Assembly (NCBI GenBank): GCA_035578175.1
Contig: JAQMRL010000016.1
Coordinates: 1,551,501-1,615,500 of the forward strand
Source of the DNA: Catonia carolina
Taxonomy: Eukaryota; Arthropoda; Insecta; Hemiptera; Achilidae
Direction: 5' to 3'
Length of the DNA stretch: 64,000 nucleotides
Shown one piece after another: positions 8,207 through 18,993 of this stretch; the first letter of the stretch is position 1; every line of letters begins with the position of its first letter. The notes beneath the pieces are model-generated. The model saw nothing but the letters and a program-made list of their open reading frames with translations, searched no databases and was not told where the DNA came from. The translations under genes were made by a program, and so were the position numbers.

Positions 8207-8972
8207 TTAGGGTAAGCGCACAGTGAACGCTGGTCGCTTGTACTGATTAACGGTAGCCCACACGCATAGTGGGAGCATGTAACTACGCGCTTAACCTTCA
8301 TTCAGTTGTAGGCACTATTCAACATGAATTCCACTAGCAGCAGTGATGAATTATTTCTAATGGAAAACGTTTACACAAAATTATTATCATTTAAAGATGA
8401 TACCATTAGTGACATTAATAAGAACAGAAAATTATTCGACATAATCATCTTTTTCCGCAATTAAAAACAGATAAGAGACAGGTTCCTAAATGCATGAGAA
8501 TGACTCTGGAAACGTTTAATTTCATATTGTCTAAAGTAGAACTCGTTTTCAAAAACAATGGTGAAATTTGCACAAGCAAACAATACAAACTGGAAGAAAG
8601 ATTTTTGATTACTTTGAACATTTTAAACGTATTTTGAACTTTTTGACTACCGATATTCACTATTATAAAGCATTGTTTGGCCAGTAATAAATCTTTTAAA
8701 GTTAGTTTTATAAACCTATGTTAAAAATTAATTAACACGTTATTATTTATGAATATATGTATTATACGATGCCAAGTACACTTAGCAACCTGGTAGCAAG
8801 CAGCAGGCAGGTTTATGCAAAACAAACCAGTGAGCTGATATGCACAGATGACCAGTGCGGAGCTTTCTCCACCAGCGTTTACTGTGAGATGTCCGATTAA
8901 AATATAATGGCCTATTCCTAGTAGCAGGCTCCCACTTGTAAGCGACCAGCGTTCATTGAGCGCTTACCCTAA
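8207..8972 (+). mobile_element. PIF/Harbinger-like DNA transposon relic
   Basis: A 766-bp element with ~35-bp terminal inverted repeats: TTAGGGTAAGCGC... at the left and ...GCGCTTACCCTAA at the right, both continuing into 'gaacgctggtcgctt'. The TTA/TAA ends fit the 3-bp target preference of PIF/Harbinger. Inside is the N-terminal part of a transposase in two frames (8324-8464, then 8440-8637), with MRMTLETFNFILSKVE and LEERFLITLNIL, matching the family's N-terminal block. The DDE domain is absent, so this is a non-autonomous deletion derivative. Confidence 0.8.
8324..8637 (+). pseudogene. Harbinger-type transposase N-terminus, frameshifted
   Basis: Starts ATG at 8324 (MNSTSSSDELFLMENVYTKL), stops at 8462-8464, and continues in another frame from 8440 (HNHLFPQLKTDKRQVPK...) to a TGA at 8635-8637. 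The order 'FPQLKTDKRQ..K..RMTLETF..IL' is the N-terminal signature of Harbinger transposases. A single shift near 8440-8460 separates the halves. It cannot make a functional enzyme. Confidence 0.7.
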
Positions 8973-9440
8973 TGCTATCTAGCGTATCTATTTTAAAAGG
9001 CAGGGCGGGTAGATTTGGCAAAACTGTAAGGCAGGAAGGGTGGAGGTACACAATTGCTTGCTTTACTAGGACGGTCATAATTTCATGGTTAATAGTAGAG
9101 TAGCTTTCATTTGTTCACAAGAATGAAAAAGAGGTGCATCCCAAAGCTTTGCTTATGTTGAACATCTTCAAAACACTGTGACAGGTTGACTACGTTCCCA
9201 GGCGGTAAGATTTTTACACAGAAGGTATTTCAAAAATGTGAAACAGTAAGACAAGTGCTTGAATTTGTTTGGAAAAGTAAATAAATTGAATTGGCCTGAA
9301 TTGCGGTTTCAACCGGAAGTCAAGAAACCAAAGTCGGAATTTGGAAACAGAAATAGTGTAATTCCTTTTAAAAGAGTAGTTTTCTTAGCTTTGTTATGAG
9401 CCTACAGTGTGTAAAAGTTTTTCAGCCAATTTTATAAAAT
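8973..9440. other. Spacer between Harbinger relic and exon
   Basis: No gene. The stretch near 9330-9400 ('gtcggaatttggaaacagaaatagtg') resembles the minus strand near 13130-13170, so a short diverged repeat is shared by the two loci. Confidence 0.4.
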
Positions 9441-9443
9441 AAC

Positions 9444-9533
9444 TCATTGTAAATAATGTTCATCTTCAGATAATTTCTTCTTAATTAAAACCGATACATC
9501 TGGTAGAAATGTATCCACCAGTTTCACAAGGTT
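9444..9533 (-). CDS. Candidate host exon (last), minus strand
   Basis: A strong acceptor (TTTGTTTGTTTCTTGCAG, AG just upstream of 9533 on the minus strand) opens a 29-residue frame in phase 0 that reads NLVKLVDTFLPDVSVLIKK and ends in TGA at 9444-9446. It joins in frame to the segment at 12791-12972, which ends in phase 0 at a GTAATATT donor. It is proposed as the final exon of a small three-exon gene with exons at 31323-31392 and 12791-12972. The protein is not recognised. Splice quality and phase agreement are seen; the gene model is inference. Confidence 0.5.
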   Translation of the reverse strand, partial: NLVKLVDTFLPDVSVLIKKKLSEDEHYLQ

Positions 9534-9587
9534 CTGCAAGAAACAAACAAATATAAAAATTACAATAACGTTTGATATTACATTAAT

Positions 9588-10290
9588 ACAAATTCATTAA
9601 TATTATGGAACAGTGATTGAACAGTTATTTGGTAGATTTTTTAAAATATTTAAATAATGGTAGATGCTGCAGGGGTGGTAGAAGCTTAACCGTGTTGCTG
9701 CGTTGTAACTTGGTAGGCCTCTTCTTCTTCTTCTTTGTCTGCTATCCATTAATGGATGTTTGCGATCACCGCTGACCATTTTTCCCTGTCACCACACGTG
9801 TGTATTATGTCTCCTGCGGCCTCCATCCCTGTCCATTGCTTGATATTCTGCAGCCACGACATCCTCCTTCTGCCTCCTCCTTCTGCCTACTCCTCTCCAT
9901 CCCTCTATCTTCCCCTCAATTATCAGTTGCAGCACATGGTACCTCTCATTGCGCATCACATGTCCCAGATAAGCGGTCTTATCTTGGTAGGCGTACTACC
10001 TATTTTTATTAGCATACCTGGGACCTGTCCTTCCAGCTAACGCATAACACACACATGACAGTGCAATGTTAATACCCGTTCATCATTTACTTACAATAGT
10101 TAACTACTACTAGTTGTATATTTACATCGGAAGGCGACTTTAGCAGAAAGAGAAAAGAACACAACCGATTAAAACACGTGGCAAAATGGTTAAGCTTATT
10201 CCACCCCCGCAGCATCTACCATTATTTTAATATTTAAAAACATCTACCTCTACCGAATATCTGGTCAATCGCTGTTCCATAATATTAATG
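9588..10290. repeat. Large inverted repeat split by a LINE insertion
   Basis: Arms of ~105 bp at 9588-9692 and 10186-10290 are inverted copies: 'aatattatggaacagtgattg' at the left against 'caatcgctgttccataatatt' at the right, and 'ggtagatgctgcaggggtgg' against 'ccacccccgcagcatctacc'. This is a fold-back or MITE-like element. The LINE fragment at 9719-9982 lies in its interior and was added later. Confidence 0.8.
9719..9982 (-). mobile_element. 5'-truncated LINE 3' end with 10-bp target duplication
   Basis: Flanked by CTTGGTAGGC at 9709-9718 and 9983-9992. On the minus strand it encodes the C-terminal tail common to many insect LINE endonuclease-RT proteins (KTAYLGHVMRNERYHVLQLI, GKIEGWRGVGRRR, then after a one-base shift MSWLQNIKQW and REKWSAVIANIH) and ends in a GAA-repeat tail. 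At 264 bp it is a severely truncated but clean insertion. Confidence 0.85.
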
Positions 10291-10659
10291 AATTTGTATT
10301 CATTTATTTATACTGAATAAAATGATTTTTCGAAATTGCCGAATTAATGAGTGGTTACAGAGTTAACAGGGGTTCAGAATTTTGCTAATAATTCTTAAAT
10401 TTAAATTTGGTACAAATCTGAAATTTTGTACGTACAATAACAACATACAAGTTTAAATTCTGGCAAAATCTCAAATAAATCGGTCAAGCGGTGTTTGAGT
10501 TATAAGCCTCTAAATGTATTCAATCTGTTGCAGCAACAAAAAACCTGGCTCTTTTTTTCTTCTCATCCAGATATCGCTACATTAAAAAACGCTAAAAATA
10601 TGAAACTGACATGTAACAACACAGATTGAAATTAGCTAAATTTTGGTGTATAGTACATT
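10291..10659. other. Spacer, no gene recognised
   Basis: AT-rich sequence without an open frame or repeat terminus that I can support. Confidence 0.4.
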
Positions 10660-10979
10660 GTAGGACTAAAATAAATAGTTCTGTTTCTTATCACATGGTC
10701 AGCCAATTGAATGACTGAATCATTTAAGAACAGAAGAGGTAGAGGTGTAAAAGACACTAATCAGAGTTATCTCCGCTGAAAGTAATGAATTGCATTATAC
10801 AACCAGACCCTGTGATGAATGTGTCATTTACAGAGTGAAAAAATATGCTTTTCAGAGAGCCTGGCATGCTGATAAGCGTACTTTTCCATTCAGTGAGGAA
10901 AGCAAAGGTAACCACCTAACTCCTCTTTTTACTTAGTAAAACCTCTACAGGTTTATCGGCTGATGACCTAAACAACAAA
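10660..10979 (-). mobile_element. R2 SINE-like repeat, diverged copy
   Basis: Copy of the ~390-bp family R2. Read on the minus strand it begins 'tttaggtcatcagccga' with a B-box-like GGTTTGAACC region in the other copies. Here that block is degraded (the plus strand reads 'cctctacaggtttatcgg'). A segment coding EVKVSF in other copies is deleted ('gatgaatgtgtcattta'). Probably the oldest copy in the window. Confidence 0.65.
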
Positions 10980-11257
10980 TACGTTAAAATTGAACAACCA
11001 GTTTTAAAGAAACACGGCTCCAAACTCGGGTATCTATAATAAAGAAATCGACAGCAAGTCCACAAAGTGTCAAAATATCAAAGTTCTACTGCAATTTGTA
11101 ATTATTTATGACAAAGCCCCAGTTTAGAGCAGTTTATGCTGCTTTTATTCTGTTATGGGTCAATAAAGATTATTATTATCAATGCCAGTTCTACCCGGAT
11201 CAATTCGTAATTATTCAGTTGCTCTGTTTTGTTCGTTTACAGACCACATCCCATCTA
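10980..11257. other. Spacer ending in ATT-rich tail
   Basis: Contains 'caataaagattattattatc' near 11163-11182, a poly(A)-signal-like string with an ATT run such as is found at retroelement 3' ends. No element boundary can be fixed. Confidence 0.35.
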
Positions 11258-11602
11258 CAGTTGAGCCGTTGTTAGTTTTCTCCTACTGTCAACAAACAAA
11301 AGCCACCTACTACAGGGTGCACGCTAGAGTCTGCGACTTCACTTATGTTGTATTCCTATTAAGTTAACTTTTTTTTAAATTATAAGTACTTAAAGTACTA
11401 AAAACATCAGTCATGATATGATGTACGCCTAACAATTTCATTTATAAAAATACTTTTAAAAGTATTTTGTATTTAAATACTTTTGAAAGTATTTTGTTGT
11501 GACTTTTTAATCAGCGTGTACACATTTTGATATAATGCGCATCATGCTCAGTGACGTTATTATTTGTTTTACATTAGGAGCAAACTAAGAGAGGCTGGAC
11601 TG
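11258..11602 (+). mobile_element. R3: Tc1-type MITE, best copy
   Basis: Flanked by TA at 11256-11257 and 11603-11604. Starts CAGTTGAGCC and ends GGCTGGACTG, with inverted TTAGTTT.CTCCTA / TAGGAGCAAACTAA subterminal blocks. CAGT ends and TA duplication are typical of Tc1/mariner MITEs. The interior carries short palindromes ('aagtacttaaagtactt', 'aaatacttttaaaagtattt'). Other copies are at 4742-5637 and 29760-30062. Confidence 0.8.
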
Positions 11603-11604
11603 TA

Positions 11605-12790
11605 TCAGCTATTCATCAATGTATTTGACCTTCATTAGGCTATCGATTGACCCCCTAATGCTAAATCCCTTCCCCACTCCCATTCCTTTCACCTCAATCT
11701 GTAACTGTTGATAATGTAGCCGCTTTCCTTTTTCCTCTCATTAGGCAGTTGATTTCTGTTCCATACACATCTTCAATCGAGGCGTTTTCCGTACCTAAGC
11801 TGCCTAACGGGGTATGCTAGGTCTTGCTCATGTGCGTGTATTGTCGGTAATTACTTATGCTTATGAACATTATAAATTGTGTTTTGTTTATTATGGTTTC
11901 ATTCAGCGCACTGTAAAATTTAATAATTATTCGTATTGAATGCCGATTTCACAACACCTCCGTTTCTAAATCTACATGCTGCTAAACGTATTAAGTCAAT
12001 ATCAAGTATTGCTAGAGTCCAAGCTCTGTGTAGTTGTTGTGGAATGCAGTGCGTTGTTATAGTAGTGGGAGAATGAATGAGTTAGTAGTGTTTAACAGCT
12101 GATGCATTTGTAGTGGCAGCGTCTACTAACTAGACTAAAAGAATATTCTTATCATCTGGCGAATTAATTTAACAAATACCTCTACCGGGTTATTAACTTG
12201 GTCAAATTCATAATATTTAACTTGTTAATTTATATCGAAATATGTAAATAAATAAATGTTATAAATACAAACAAATATGTTTTAAACGGAAAGTTTGTAC
12301 ATGAATATTTCGTATCAGAGTAATACAACAATCGTTCTCCCAGCATGCATCACACGTTCATTATACCTCACCCATACACTTCATCTCGCAGCTACATGGA
12401 GCTTGGAAGCGCACAATAAGTTGCTGGCTTATTGTATATCGTAATTTTAAATTCAATTGTACTGGTGAGTTCTGTCCTACCATCTCCAATTCTGACGTAT
12501 TCATGAGTATTCGTATCGTTTTGGCGTATTCATGAGTATTCTTGGTTTTTCCACCGTTAACAAATTTAACCTTCATTATTCATTTTGGTCGTAGACAACA
12601 GACCCCGATAAACTGACTTGGTTCTCCAGAATGTACATTAGTTTAACAACGTGGGCTGCATTTCAATAATTCTCAGTAGAAATGGTAACAATTATTATAA
12701 TTGTAAATGTTAAGTCATTTGTACCTTACAACAGTACAACAATCTCCACATTATATACAAGAAATTGAAAAAAAAAAATATTAATATTAC
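11605..12790. other. Spacer with a 16-bp direct repeat
   Basis: No gene recognised over ~1.2 kb. The string GTATTCATGAGTATTC occurs twice about 30 bp apart near 12500-12545. A 71-residue minus-strand frame at 12361-12576 has no recognisable features. Confidence 0.4.
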
Positions 12791-12972
12791 CTCAGGTTTA
12801 AATAATTCAAAGATGCTGTCCGAGCAGATATCAGCGACAGGAAACACATACATAGAAAATAGCACGTTTTTCTCTAACAAAAATGCAGAATCAGCGTCAC
12901 TATTCTGTTGAGGGTCGACAAACAATTCTCAAAGTTCCTGAATATTAGACCATTTGCACTGTTCGATATCGC
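12791..12972 (-). CDS. Candidate host exon (internal), one in-frame TGA
   Basis: Bounded on the minus strand by a strong acceptor (CTTTATTTTGCAG before 12972) and donor (CCTGAG|GTAATATT after 12791). Entering with two bases to complete a codon, it reads 60 codons: DIEQCKWSNIQEL, a TGA, then ELFVDPQQNSDADSAFLLEK and VLFSMYVFPVADICSDSIFE, ending LFKPE in phase 0. This matches the phase-1 end of the exon at 31323 and the phase-0 start at 9533. The TGA (near 12930) is one substitution from a Leu codon. It may be a sequencing error or a pseudogene mark, or be avoided by an alternative acceptor. Family unknown. Confidence 0.5.
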
Positions 12973-13189
12973 CTGCAAAATAAAGTCATAATCACATCTT
13001 AAATAAAGCAAAAAATATAAAAATCCTTTCATGAGACGACACGTCTCATGGCTGGTGGAAATTTCAAAAAAGGCTTACTTTTGATCGACGGCTGAAACCA
13101 TTAGTGATTTCTGTATCTACTCTTTAAGAGAAATCCGATGACACTATTTGTGTTTCCAAATTCTGACTTTCAATTAAGAGGCCTATTAA
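12973..13189. other. Spacer with short palindrome
   Basis: Contains the palindrome CATGAGACGACACGTCTCATG near 13031-13051. Otherwise no supported feature. Confidence 0.4.
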
Positions 13190-13680
13190 TATTTTGTGTA
13201 GATTGCGAAACCAAAAACCGTTTGTTGCAATCTCTTGTAGCTTCTGACATCTGAATCGGAACCCAAATTGGGTATCGTCCATATCATCTTCTAGTTTTCT
13301 ATATAATCTTCCATGAATTACCTTCAGAAATATTTCAAGGGTATGGCTTATTAGTGATATTGTCGTATAGTCTGAACAATCTTTGGCATACATTGTCTTT
13401 GGTATTGCTACAAAGGTAGACACCAACCATTCCTGTGGTATTTGTCCGGTTTTATAGACTTCATTAAACAGATCCAGCAGTATATGTAGAGTTTCATCAT
13501 CCAGGCATTTCAATAATTCCGCAGGTATTTCATCTGGACCTACAGCTTTTCCGTTTTTTGCGTTTCGTATTGCCTGTTTGATTTCCTCCATTATGATCTC
13601 CGGTCTCGTTTCACTGTCAATTTCTTCCGGTTCTTGACGATTATCCTCAAACAGGTCTGTTTGAGGAACACAAATGACAG
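13190..13680 (-). pseudogene. LINE reverse-transcriptase N-terminal fragment
   Basis: Part of a 233-residue minus-strand frame. The recognisable section reads IKQAIRNAKNGKAVGPDEIP (RT block 1), LFNEVYKTGQIPQEWLVSTF, KDCSDYTTISLISHTLEIFL (block 2) and DDTQFGFR, the standard start of a non-LTR RT palm. After FGFR the similarity stops. The catalytic FADD region, endonuclease and 3' end are missing. The frame continues open beyond the similarity at both ends, so the open length is not evidence of an intact gene. Confidence 0.85.
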
Positions 13681-13706
13681 ATGACAATTTTAAAAATGGC
13701 CACCAA

Positions 13707-14110
13707 TCTATATATATAAAATTTGATGTATAGTATTCAGATGGGTGGAAGTCCCCTAGCCGTGGGAGTGAGAGAATGCATAACGCTCTCACTCGCACAA
13801 GCCATACGCTTCGTTCCAATAACATTGTCTTTAATTTTACTCATTGTTGTGAGCAAGCGTTTATGCATGCAGTAAACTAACAAGCAAGATTACAACTATA
13901 GTATGTTTTCAGATTTGGATTATAACGGTCAAGACCTTTGGGCGCATGCGTAGTTATGCCACATATCTCCCTCTCACTCACTCGGGTATGGGACATTAGT
14001 TCGTCTGATACCTATATGTGCGTGTGTATGTTCCCCTTTATCTCCTAAATTACTGAACCAATTCTCATGTACTTTTTTTTATGTTGTACCTATGATGCCG
14101 GTGCAGGTTT
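13707..14110 (+). mobile_element. Possible Helitron 5' end
   Basis: Begins TCTATATATATAAAAT, the common Helitron 5' terminal form, preceded by A. About 310 bp later comes 'tctcctaaattactgaaccaattctcatgt', the phrase type seen in many insect Helitron 5' regions. No RepHel gene and no 3' hairpin with CTRR was found, so only a terminal fragment is proposed. Confidence 0.45.
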
Positions 14111-14270
14111 TAGGCTATTGAAACCCTTAACAAGTTAGCTCTAAAGGGTTGAAAATAATGTTTATATCCTACATTAAGGCTTTTATGAGGTTAGATAATC
14201 TGCTGCTTTTAAACCAGCCGATGTGATTCAAATAAAGATTTGTCATAAATAAAGTAATATGATTTAGCTT

Positions 14271-14600
14271 ACCCACCGGGTTGGTCTAGAGGTAAAGTCG
14301 TCGCCAAAATCAGCTGTTTAACAGCTGATTTTTGGAGACAAATTCCTGGTACAAATCCTAGTAAAGGTAGTTACTTTTATACGGATTTGAATACTAGACA
14401 GTGGTTACCAGTGTACTTTGATGGTTGGGGTTCAATTAACCATACTCTCTCAGGAATGGTCGGCCTGAGTCTGTACAAGACTACACCTCATTCACATGTC
14501 ATACATATCATCCTCATCTCATTGGGTCATGGGGTTGCTTATTGTTCTGAATTGAACAGATTGTAATGTACACAAATTAGGAATAAAAAAAAAAAAAAAA
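14271..14600 (+). mobile_element. SINE-a, full-length tRNA-derived SINE
   Basis: Starts ACCCACCGGG, with an A-box-like GGTCTAGAGGTAAAGTCG and a B-box-like GGTACAAATCC near 14351. A short internal palindrome (CAGCTGTTTAACAGCTG) separates the boxes. It ends in an A-run at 14585-14600. A ~330-bp pol III SINE. Other copies: 32188-32681 (split), 34587-34772 and 48668-48965. Confidence 0.85.
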
Positions 14601-15037
14601 TTATTTACCAAATAGCGACATGGTGCTAAGGATCAGCTGGTGACAACATCACATGATAATTTTATTATGTAGGTACGATTTTGTATTGTTGAGTATTTTA
14701 TAAAAGTAAAGTTCCGTGTTTCTTTAATTTGTTTTAATTGGTGAGTGATCAATTGCTTTGATATTTTATTTTGACAGCTTGAATCTGTGTTACACAAAAT
14801 TGAAGAGTCGTTACGATCTAGCAGGTACCATTTTTCATGTGCAAAGCCGCGATGAGGTATGCTAGTAAGCCATAAATTTGAGGCTTGTTCTATTTCTGTT
14901 CTCACCTAGTACAACAGAAATGAGAAGAAACAAGTTAGTGGCTACATCAGTATTGACTATATATTAATGGAGTTTGGATAATAAAAAATGAAAACCAGGC
15001 AAACTTAAGCACCAAAGAATGTGTACAATAATAATGT
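14601..15037. other. Spacer, no gene recognised
   Basis: A 90-residue minus-strand frame at 14633-14905 lacks recognisable motifs. No repeat terminus seen. Confidence 0.4.
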
Positions 15038-15973
15038 AAAAAATCTGGTGTGAAACACTCACACAACTTTCTCTTGCCAATGCAAATAATTAATAATAAA
15101 CCTAACATTATTAATAAAATATTAGAAATAAACAAAAACTGACCTCAAAAACACAACCTTATTTTAATCATGAGTGAATGACGCAAAATGAAAATCAACC
15201 TCGGTTTGGCTTAGAAATACGGAAAATCACTTTCTCTCTAAACTAGGCTCTGTAGAGAAAAATGCTCTAATTAAAGTTGTAGATCTTTTAATTTTCTATA
15301 AATTTAATTATATACACTTTTGTCGTAAAATGCATACTAAGGCCGAAATCTTAAAAAAAATCCATTTTTCTCACGTTTTCGTGAGAAAAAAAACAGAAAA
15401 TTGCTAATTACTGCTAAACTAAGCGTTATACAAAAAAATGTTTGAAATTAAAGTTGTAGAATTTTACATTCTCTACAACTTTTATTATATAACGTTTTGC
15501 GCTAAAATGCATATTAAAGCCGCAATCTTAAAAAGAAAATGTTTTTACGTAAAAACAGCCTTGCGCAGAATTTCAGCAAACATGGCGCTTACCCAATCTT
15601 GTAGAGCATAAAAAATGTAGTGAACCAGGCGATTTTAAAAAAAATCGTAGGACCAGTTTTTGAGAAAATCGCAAAAAAGTGAAAAATTATATGAATAAAC
15701 TACTACTTCCGGTTGACCGATTTTGATGAAAATGTTCGTGTCGGGTCCAGTAGTGGTATGTAACTTAAGTTTCAAGTTCGTACGATGTTCCGTTCTTGAG
15801 ATATTCTGTTCACACACAGACACACACACACACACAGACCAATCGCTAAAAACATGTTTTTTGGGTTCAGGGGGTCTGAAAACGTATAGATACGGTGAAA
15901 ACTCGATTTCAAAAAATCGACATGAAAACAATACTTTCCTTCCTATATATTCATATAGGCAAGAGAAAGTAAA
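15038..15973 (-). repeat. R1 repeat, near-complete copy
   Basis: Reversed R1, both termini present: 'aaaaaatctggtgtgaaaca' at the start and 'ggcaagagaaagt' ending at 15970. About 935 bp. It holds the CA microsatellite at 15815-15838, the palindromes TCTCACG..CGTGAGA near 15370 and GTTGTAG..CTACAAC near 15451. The A-run on both outer sides may be a target duplication or target preference. Open frames crossing it recur in other R1 copies only because the DNA is repeated. Confidence 0.9.
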
Positions 15974-17533
15974 AAGGCAATCCTTACATTTAATGTTTAC
16001 TCAATCCGTTAACACTTTCAGGACGGCACCCGTATACGATACGGGCGCCTATTTCACTTCTTGGTTTTATATCCATTAGCTCATATCGTATATGATTGCC
16101 ATCTATGCTGTCACTTAATTTAGTTTGTTATCAATCTAATAGAGTACACTCATAGTCCTAATGTTGTCATATTATCCAATATATCGACTTTTACAGCATC
16201 GATGTTATAGAGAGTGAGCAAGCAATCTACCGGTACTTCTGCGCATTGTTGTTAGTTCGTTATTATAATACTTAATTTTTTTCAAAGTTTACTTATGAAA
16301 TAAAAAAGTAAATTGGTTATTAGAAATAAATAATTAGTTTGTAAGAATTTAGCTCGTATAATTAATTTTATTATTCTTATATATTATCATTATACGGTGA
16401 AAAACTTTTTAAATTCAAGAAAACATACAGTCTCTCCTCTTCAGTCAAACATCTTTATCATTAAAATTTAAGTAATCCTAATCTTAATAAATGAAAAGTA
16501 ATCAACTAATTATGATCTTTAATTTAATCTTTACTTTTTGAATTTATTACCAATGGTTGATTTGTTACAATTTTTTAAAAATCCCCAAAAAATGGCAGTC
16601 CACGGGCAAAACTACAAAAAAAAAGTCAGTCTTCAAAGTGTTAACCTAAAAACAAGCAAGATTTATTTTGGCCTACACGTATTTACTAATCATATTAATA
16701 CTTGCAGGTTTTCATCTCTCAGAAAACAGAAGAAAACTCTGCGAAGAAAACATTTCGTTACCAAAAAAACTTTCATTGTAAATAAAATTTAAAAAGGTCT
16801 CCAAACAATGGTGGTCTCATTCGCCATTATAGATTATGATCTCTTTGAAACACCTTAATTCAAATTTTAAAGCGACTGTCACGCCAATACACACTCTATG
16901 AATGGATCCCACAACTACTATATTATTTTTCAAGGCTGATGAGCTCTCAATGTTTGCACTGCCCCCTACCCACTTTATAGCTAGCCAATGAATTGCTAGT
17001 AACCAATACTTGCTCTTGTAGCTCTGTTGATTATTGTGTCGGCCATTTTTTTGGTCTTTCAATAATAATTATAACCTACAATCATACAATCAGCTATTAT
17101 GTTATAAAGTATTGCATGTTAACGCGCTCTATAATCGATGTGTTCAGTACGAGATGCAAGACGAGAGTGAATTATTGCGGTTCTTATACGCATGCGCGCG
17201 TAATGTTTGACAGGTACAATCTGACAACGCTGGCAAACGTTCTGATTGGTCTGAATGTGTAGAACAGCAGAGCTCATCAACCGTGAAAAAGCATATTAAG
17301 ACGCCCAACGCTGTCTCACTTCGCCTATCTCACTTGCCGCTACATCTTTACTTACTCTGTGCTCGTGATGTTCACATCACCACAACGAGCTCTGGCATAT
17401 CTCTGTGGAACTAACTGTAAGAGCGCTACAAAAAAAATTTGGCAACTTTTTTGAACAGACGTCGTACACTATTGTCATAGAGTACCAGGTCTCACCTTAA
17501 CCATTTCTTGCCTAATTACATTATGTACATATG
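15974..17533. other. Spacer with a short shared repeat
   Basis: 16460-16590 ('aagtaatcctaatcttaataaa...ccaatggttgatttgttacaa') is repeated, split in two, at 21362-21440 and 22030-22075. The remainder shows no gene. An 84-residue frame at 16538-16792 overlaps the repeat and is Lys-rich without motifs. An 89-residue frame at 16993-17262 is unsupported. Confidence 0.45.
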
Positions 17534-17724
17534 TGAGGTGCTACCCAAAAGTTTGGGGAATTTTACCATAAATATAAAAAAAGCTTAGCATAACTTCTTA
17601 TCCACAGTCTCCTTCAAAATATTCCCCTTGGGCATTGATACTAGTGAAGAGCGTTCACTGTTACTTTTAATAGTTACTAGTGATTTAGCAATAACTGTGT
17701 ATTTTCTTAATACATTTTTCAGCT

Positions 17725-17772
17725 GTTATCATGAAATAATAATAATGCTTTCAGTTGTTATTTCATGATAAC
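17725..17772. repeat. Perfect 15-bp inverted repeat
   Basis: GTTATCATGAAATAA at 17725-17739 and its exact complement TTATTTCATGATAAC at 17758-17772, with an 18-base loop. Confidence 0.8.
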
Positions 17773-18083
17773 TTAAGTTTTGATAAATTTAAAAAATGGG
17801 CTACATACATAACTAAAATAAAAATTTAGCCTCAAACTGATTAACACAAGGTATCCTAAATTAGTAATAAACATAACATTTTGTATAAAAAAGAGAAAGT
17901 ACAAGAAGCAATATTTACAACTGAAAAATAACAACGCACATTATAAATAAAATAGCTAGGTAGAACGCGCTGTGCAATAAAAATAATACTGTAATGTAAT
18001 TGTGTTACTGCGATAAGAGATGCAAAGGAACTACCCTCGTTTTGTTTAGTCTAGTAGATGAAAAACATAACAAGGGGAAGAGA

Positions 18084-18117
18084 CTGAGAGAGGGAGAGAG
18101 AAAGAGAGAGAGAGGAG
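18084..18117. repeat. GA-rich microsatellite
   Basis: Purine run of GAGAGAGG/GAGAGAAAGAGAGAGAG type. The open frames over it on both strands are low-complexity artefacts. Confidence 0.85.
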
Positions 18118-18266
18118 TGCGTAAAAAAGAATGGACGAGCCGGTTATCAAAGGAGGGCGACAAGGAGGCCACTAAGCCCAGTAAACAGACCAACATACCT
18201 TACATAGCTATCATAGGGGCCTTGAAGAAGAGTAAGCATATTCTGTCGTTTCGTCTATATTAAATG

Positions 18267-18660
18267 TGAACAGTGAATGAGTGAGTGAATTTTTTCACTA
18301 GTTTCTAAGGTAAAGAATTCGTTCTCTCTTAAAAGTGACAGTGAACAGCGAATGAGTAAGTAACTGATTTTTGTAAAAGTGATTGAAGGAACGAGAGGTC
18401 TGTTACTCTTCTATCTGTAGAATTACGGTCACCGTATCAGCCTGCCTTAAAAAGTGAACAGAGAATGAGTAAGCGATCTTTGTAACAGTGACTGGGGAAC
18501 GAGAGGCTGTATTGTATTGTAGAAGTACGATGAACATTCGCCGTGTCGTCCTGTCTTCCAGTGACAGAGTAAGCGATCTATGTAACAGTGATTGGGGAAT
18601 GATTACTCGCCTATCTGAATAACTGTGGTCACCGTGACAGTTCGTTTGTCTCTTCTCTAA
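18267..18660. repeat. Diverged tandem repeats, period ~110 bp
   Basis: Four degenerate units begin near 18267, 18340, 18450 and 18560. Each holds 'gtgaacag(t/c)gaatgagtaag', 'tgtaacagtgattgggga' and a later 'ggtcaccgt' block. Located in the foreign interior of the mariner relic. Confidence 0.65.
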
Positions 18661-18729
18661 TTGATACAGCGATCCCAACATTTTTATCCATGATTCTATG
18701 CACCCCTGAAAGTCTGCAAGTGTAAGTGC

Positions 18730-18993
18730 TCAAAGCACATTCTGCGTTTCTTCCTGGATCTCCTCCCACTGGTGCTTAGTTTCAGGGTCATAATCGTACA
18801 TCCATGTCTCATCACCGGTTACGATATTAGAGATAAAGTTAGGGTCATCTCTTGCTGCATTTTTCAATTCATTGCAGACAGCTACGCGATTTTCTTTCTG
18901 GTCGCTGTTTAACAATCTCGGTACAAATTTTGAAGCAATGCATCTCATGTTCAAATCATCTGATAAGATATATTGCACGGACCCGTATGACAT
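18730..18993 (-). pseudogene. Mariner transposase fragment
   Basis: An 87-residue minus-strand frame. HTH-linked region SYGSVQYILSDDLNM, then KFVPRLLNSDQKENRVAVCN and the first catalytic Asp block VTGDETWMYDYDPETKHQWE. These are standard mariner family landmarks. The second and third Asp are missing. It diverges from the mariner at 47.1 kb, so two lineages invaded this locus. Confidence 0.85.

Noticed and set aside
9756..10040. 94- and 70-residue plus-strand frames
   Set aside because: Antisense shadows of the LINE C-terminus encoded on the minus strand at 9719-9982.
13124..13825. A 233-residue intact gene on the minus strand
   Set aside because: Only about 150 residues match a LINE RT; the rest is chance open sequence on either side.
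15635..16079. Overlapping open frames on both strands over R1 at 15.6-16.1 kb
   Set aside because: Homologous DNA in the other R1 copies is frame-broken, and no protein feature is visible.
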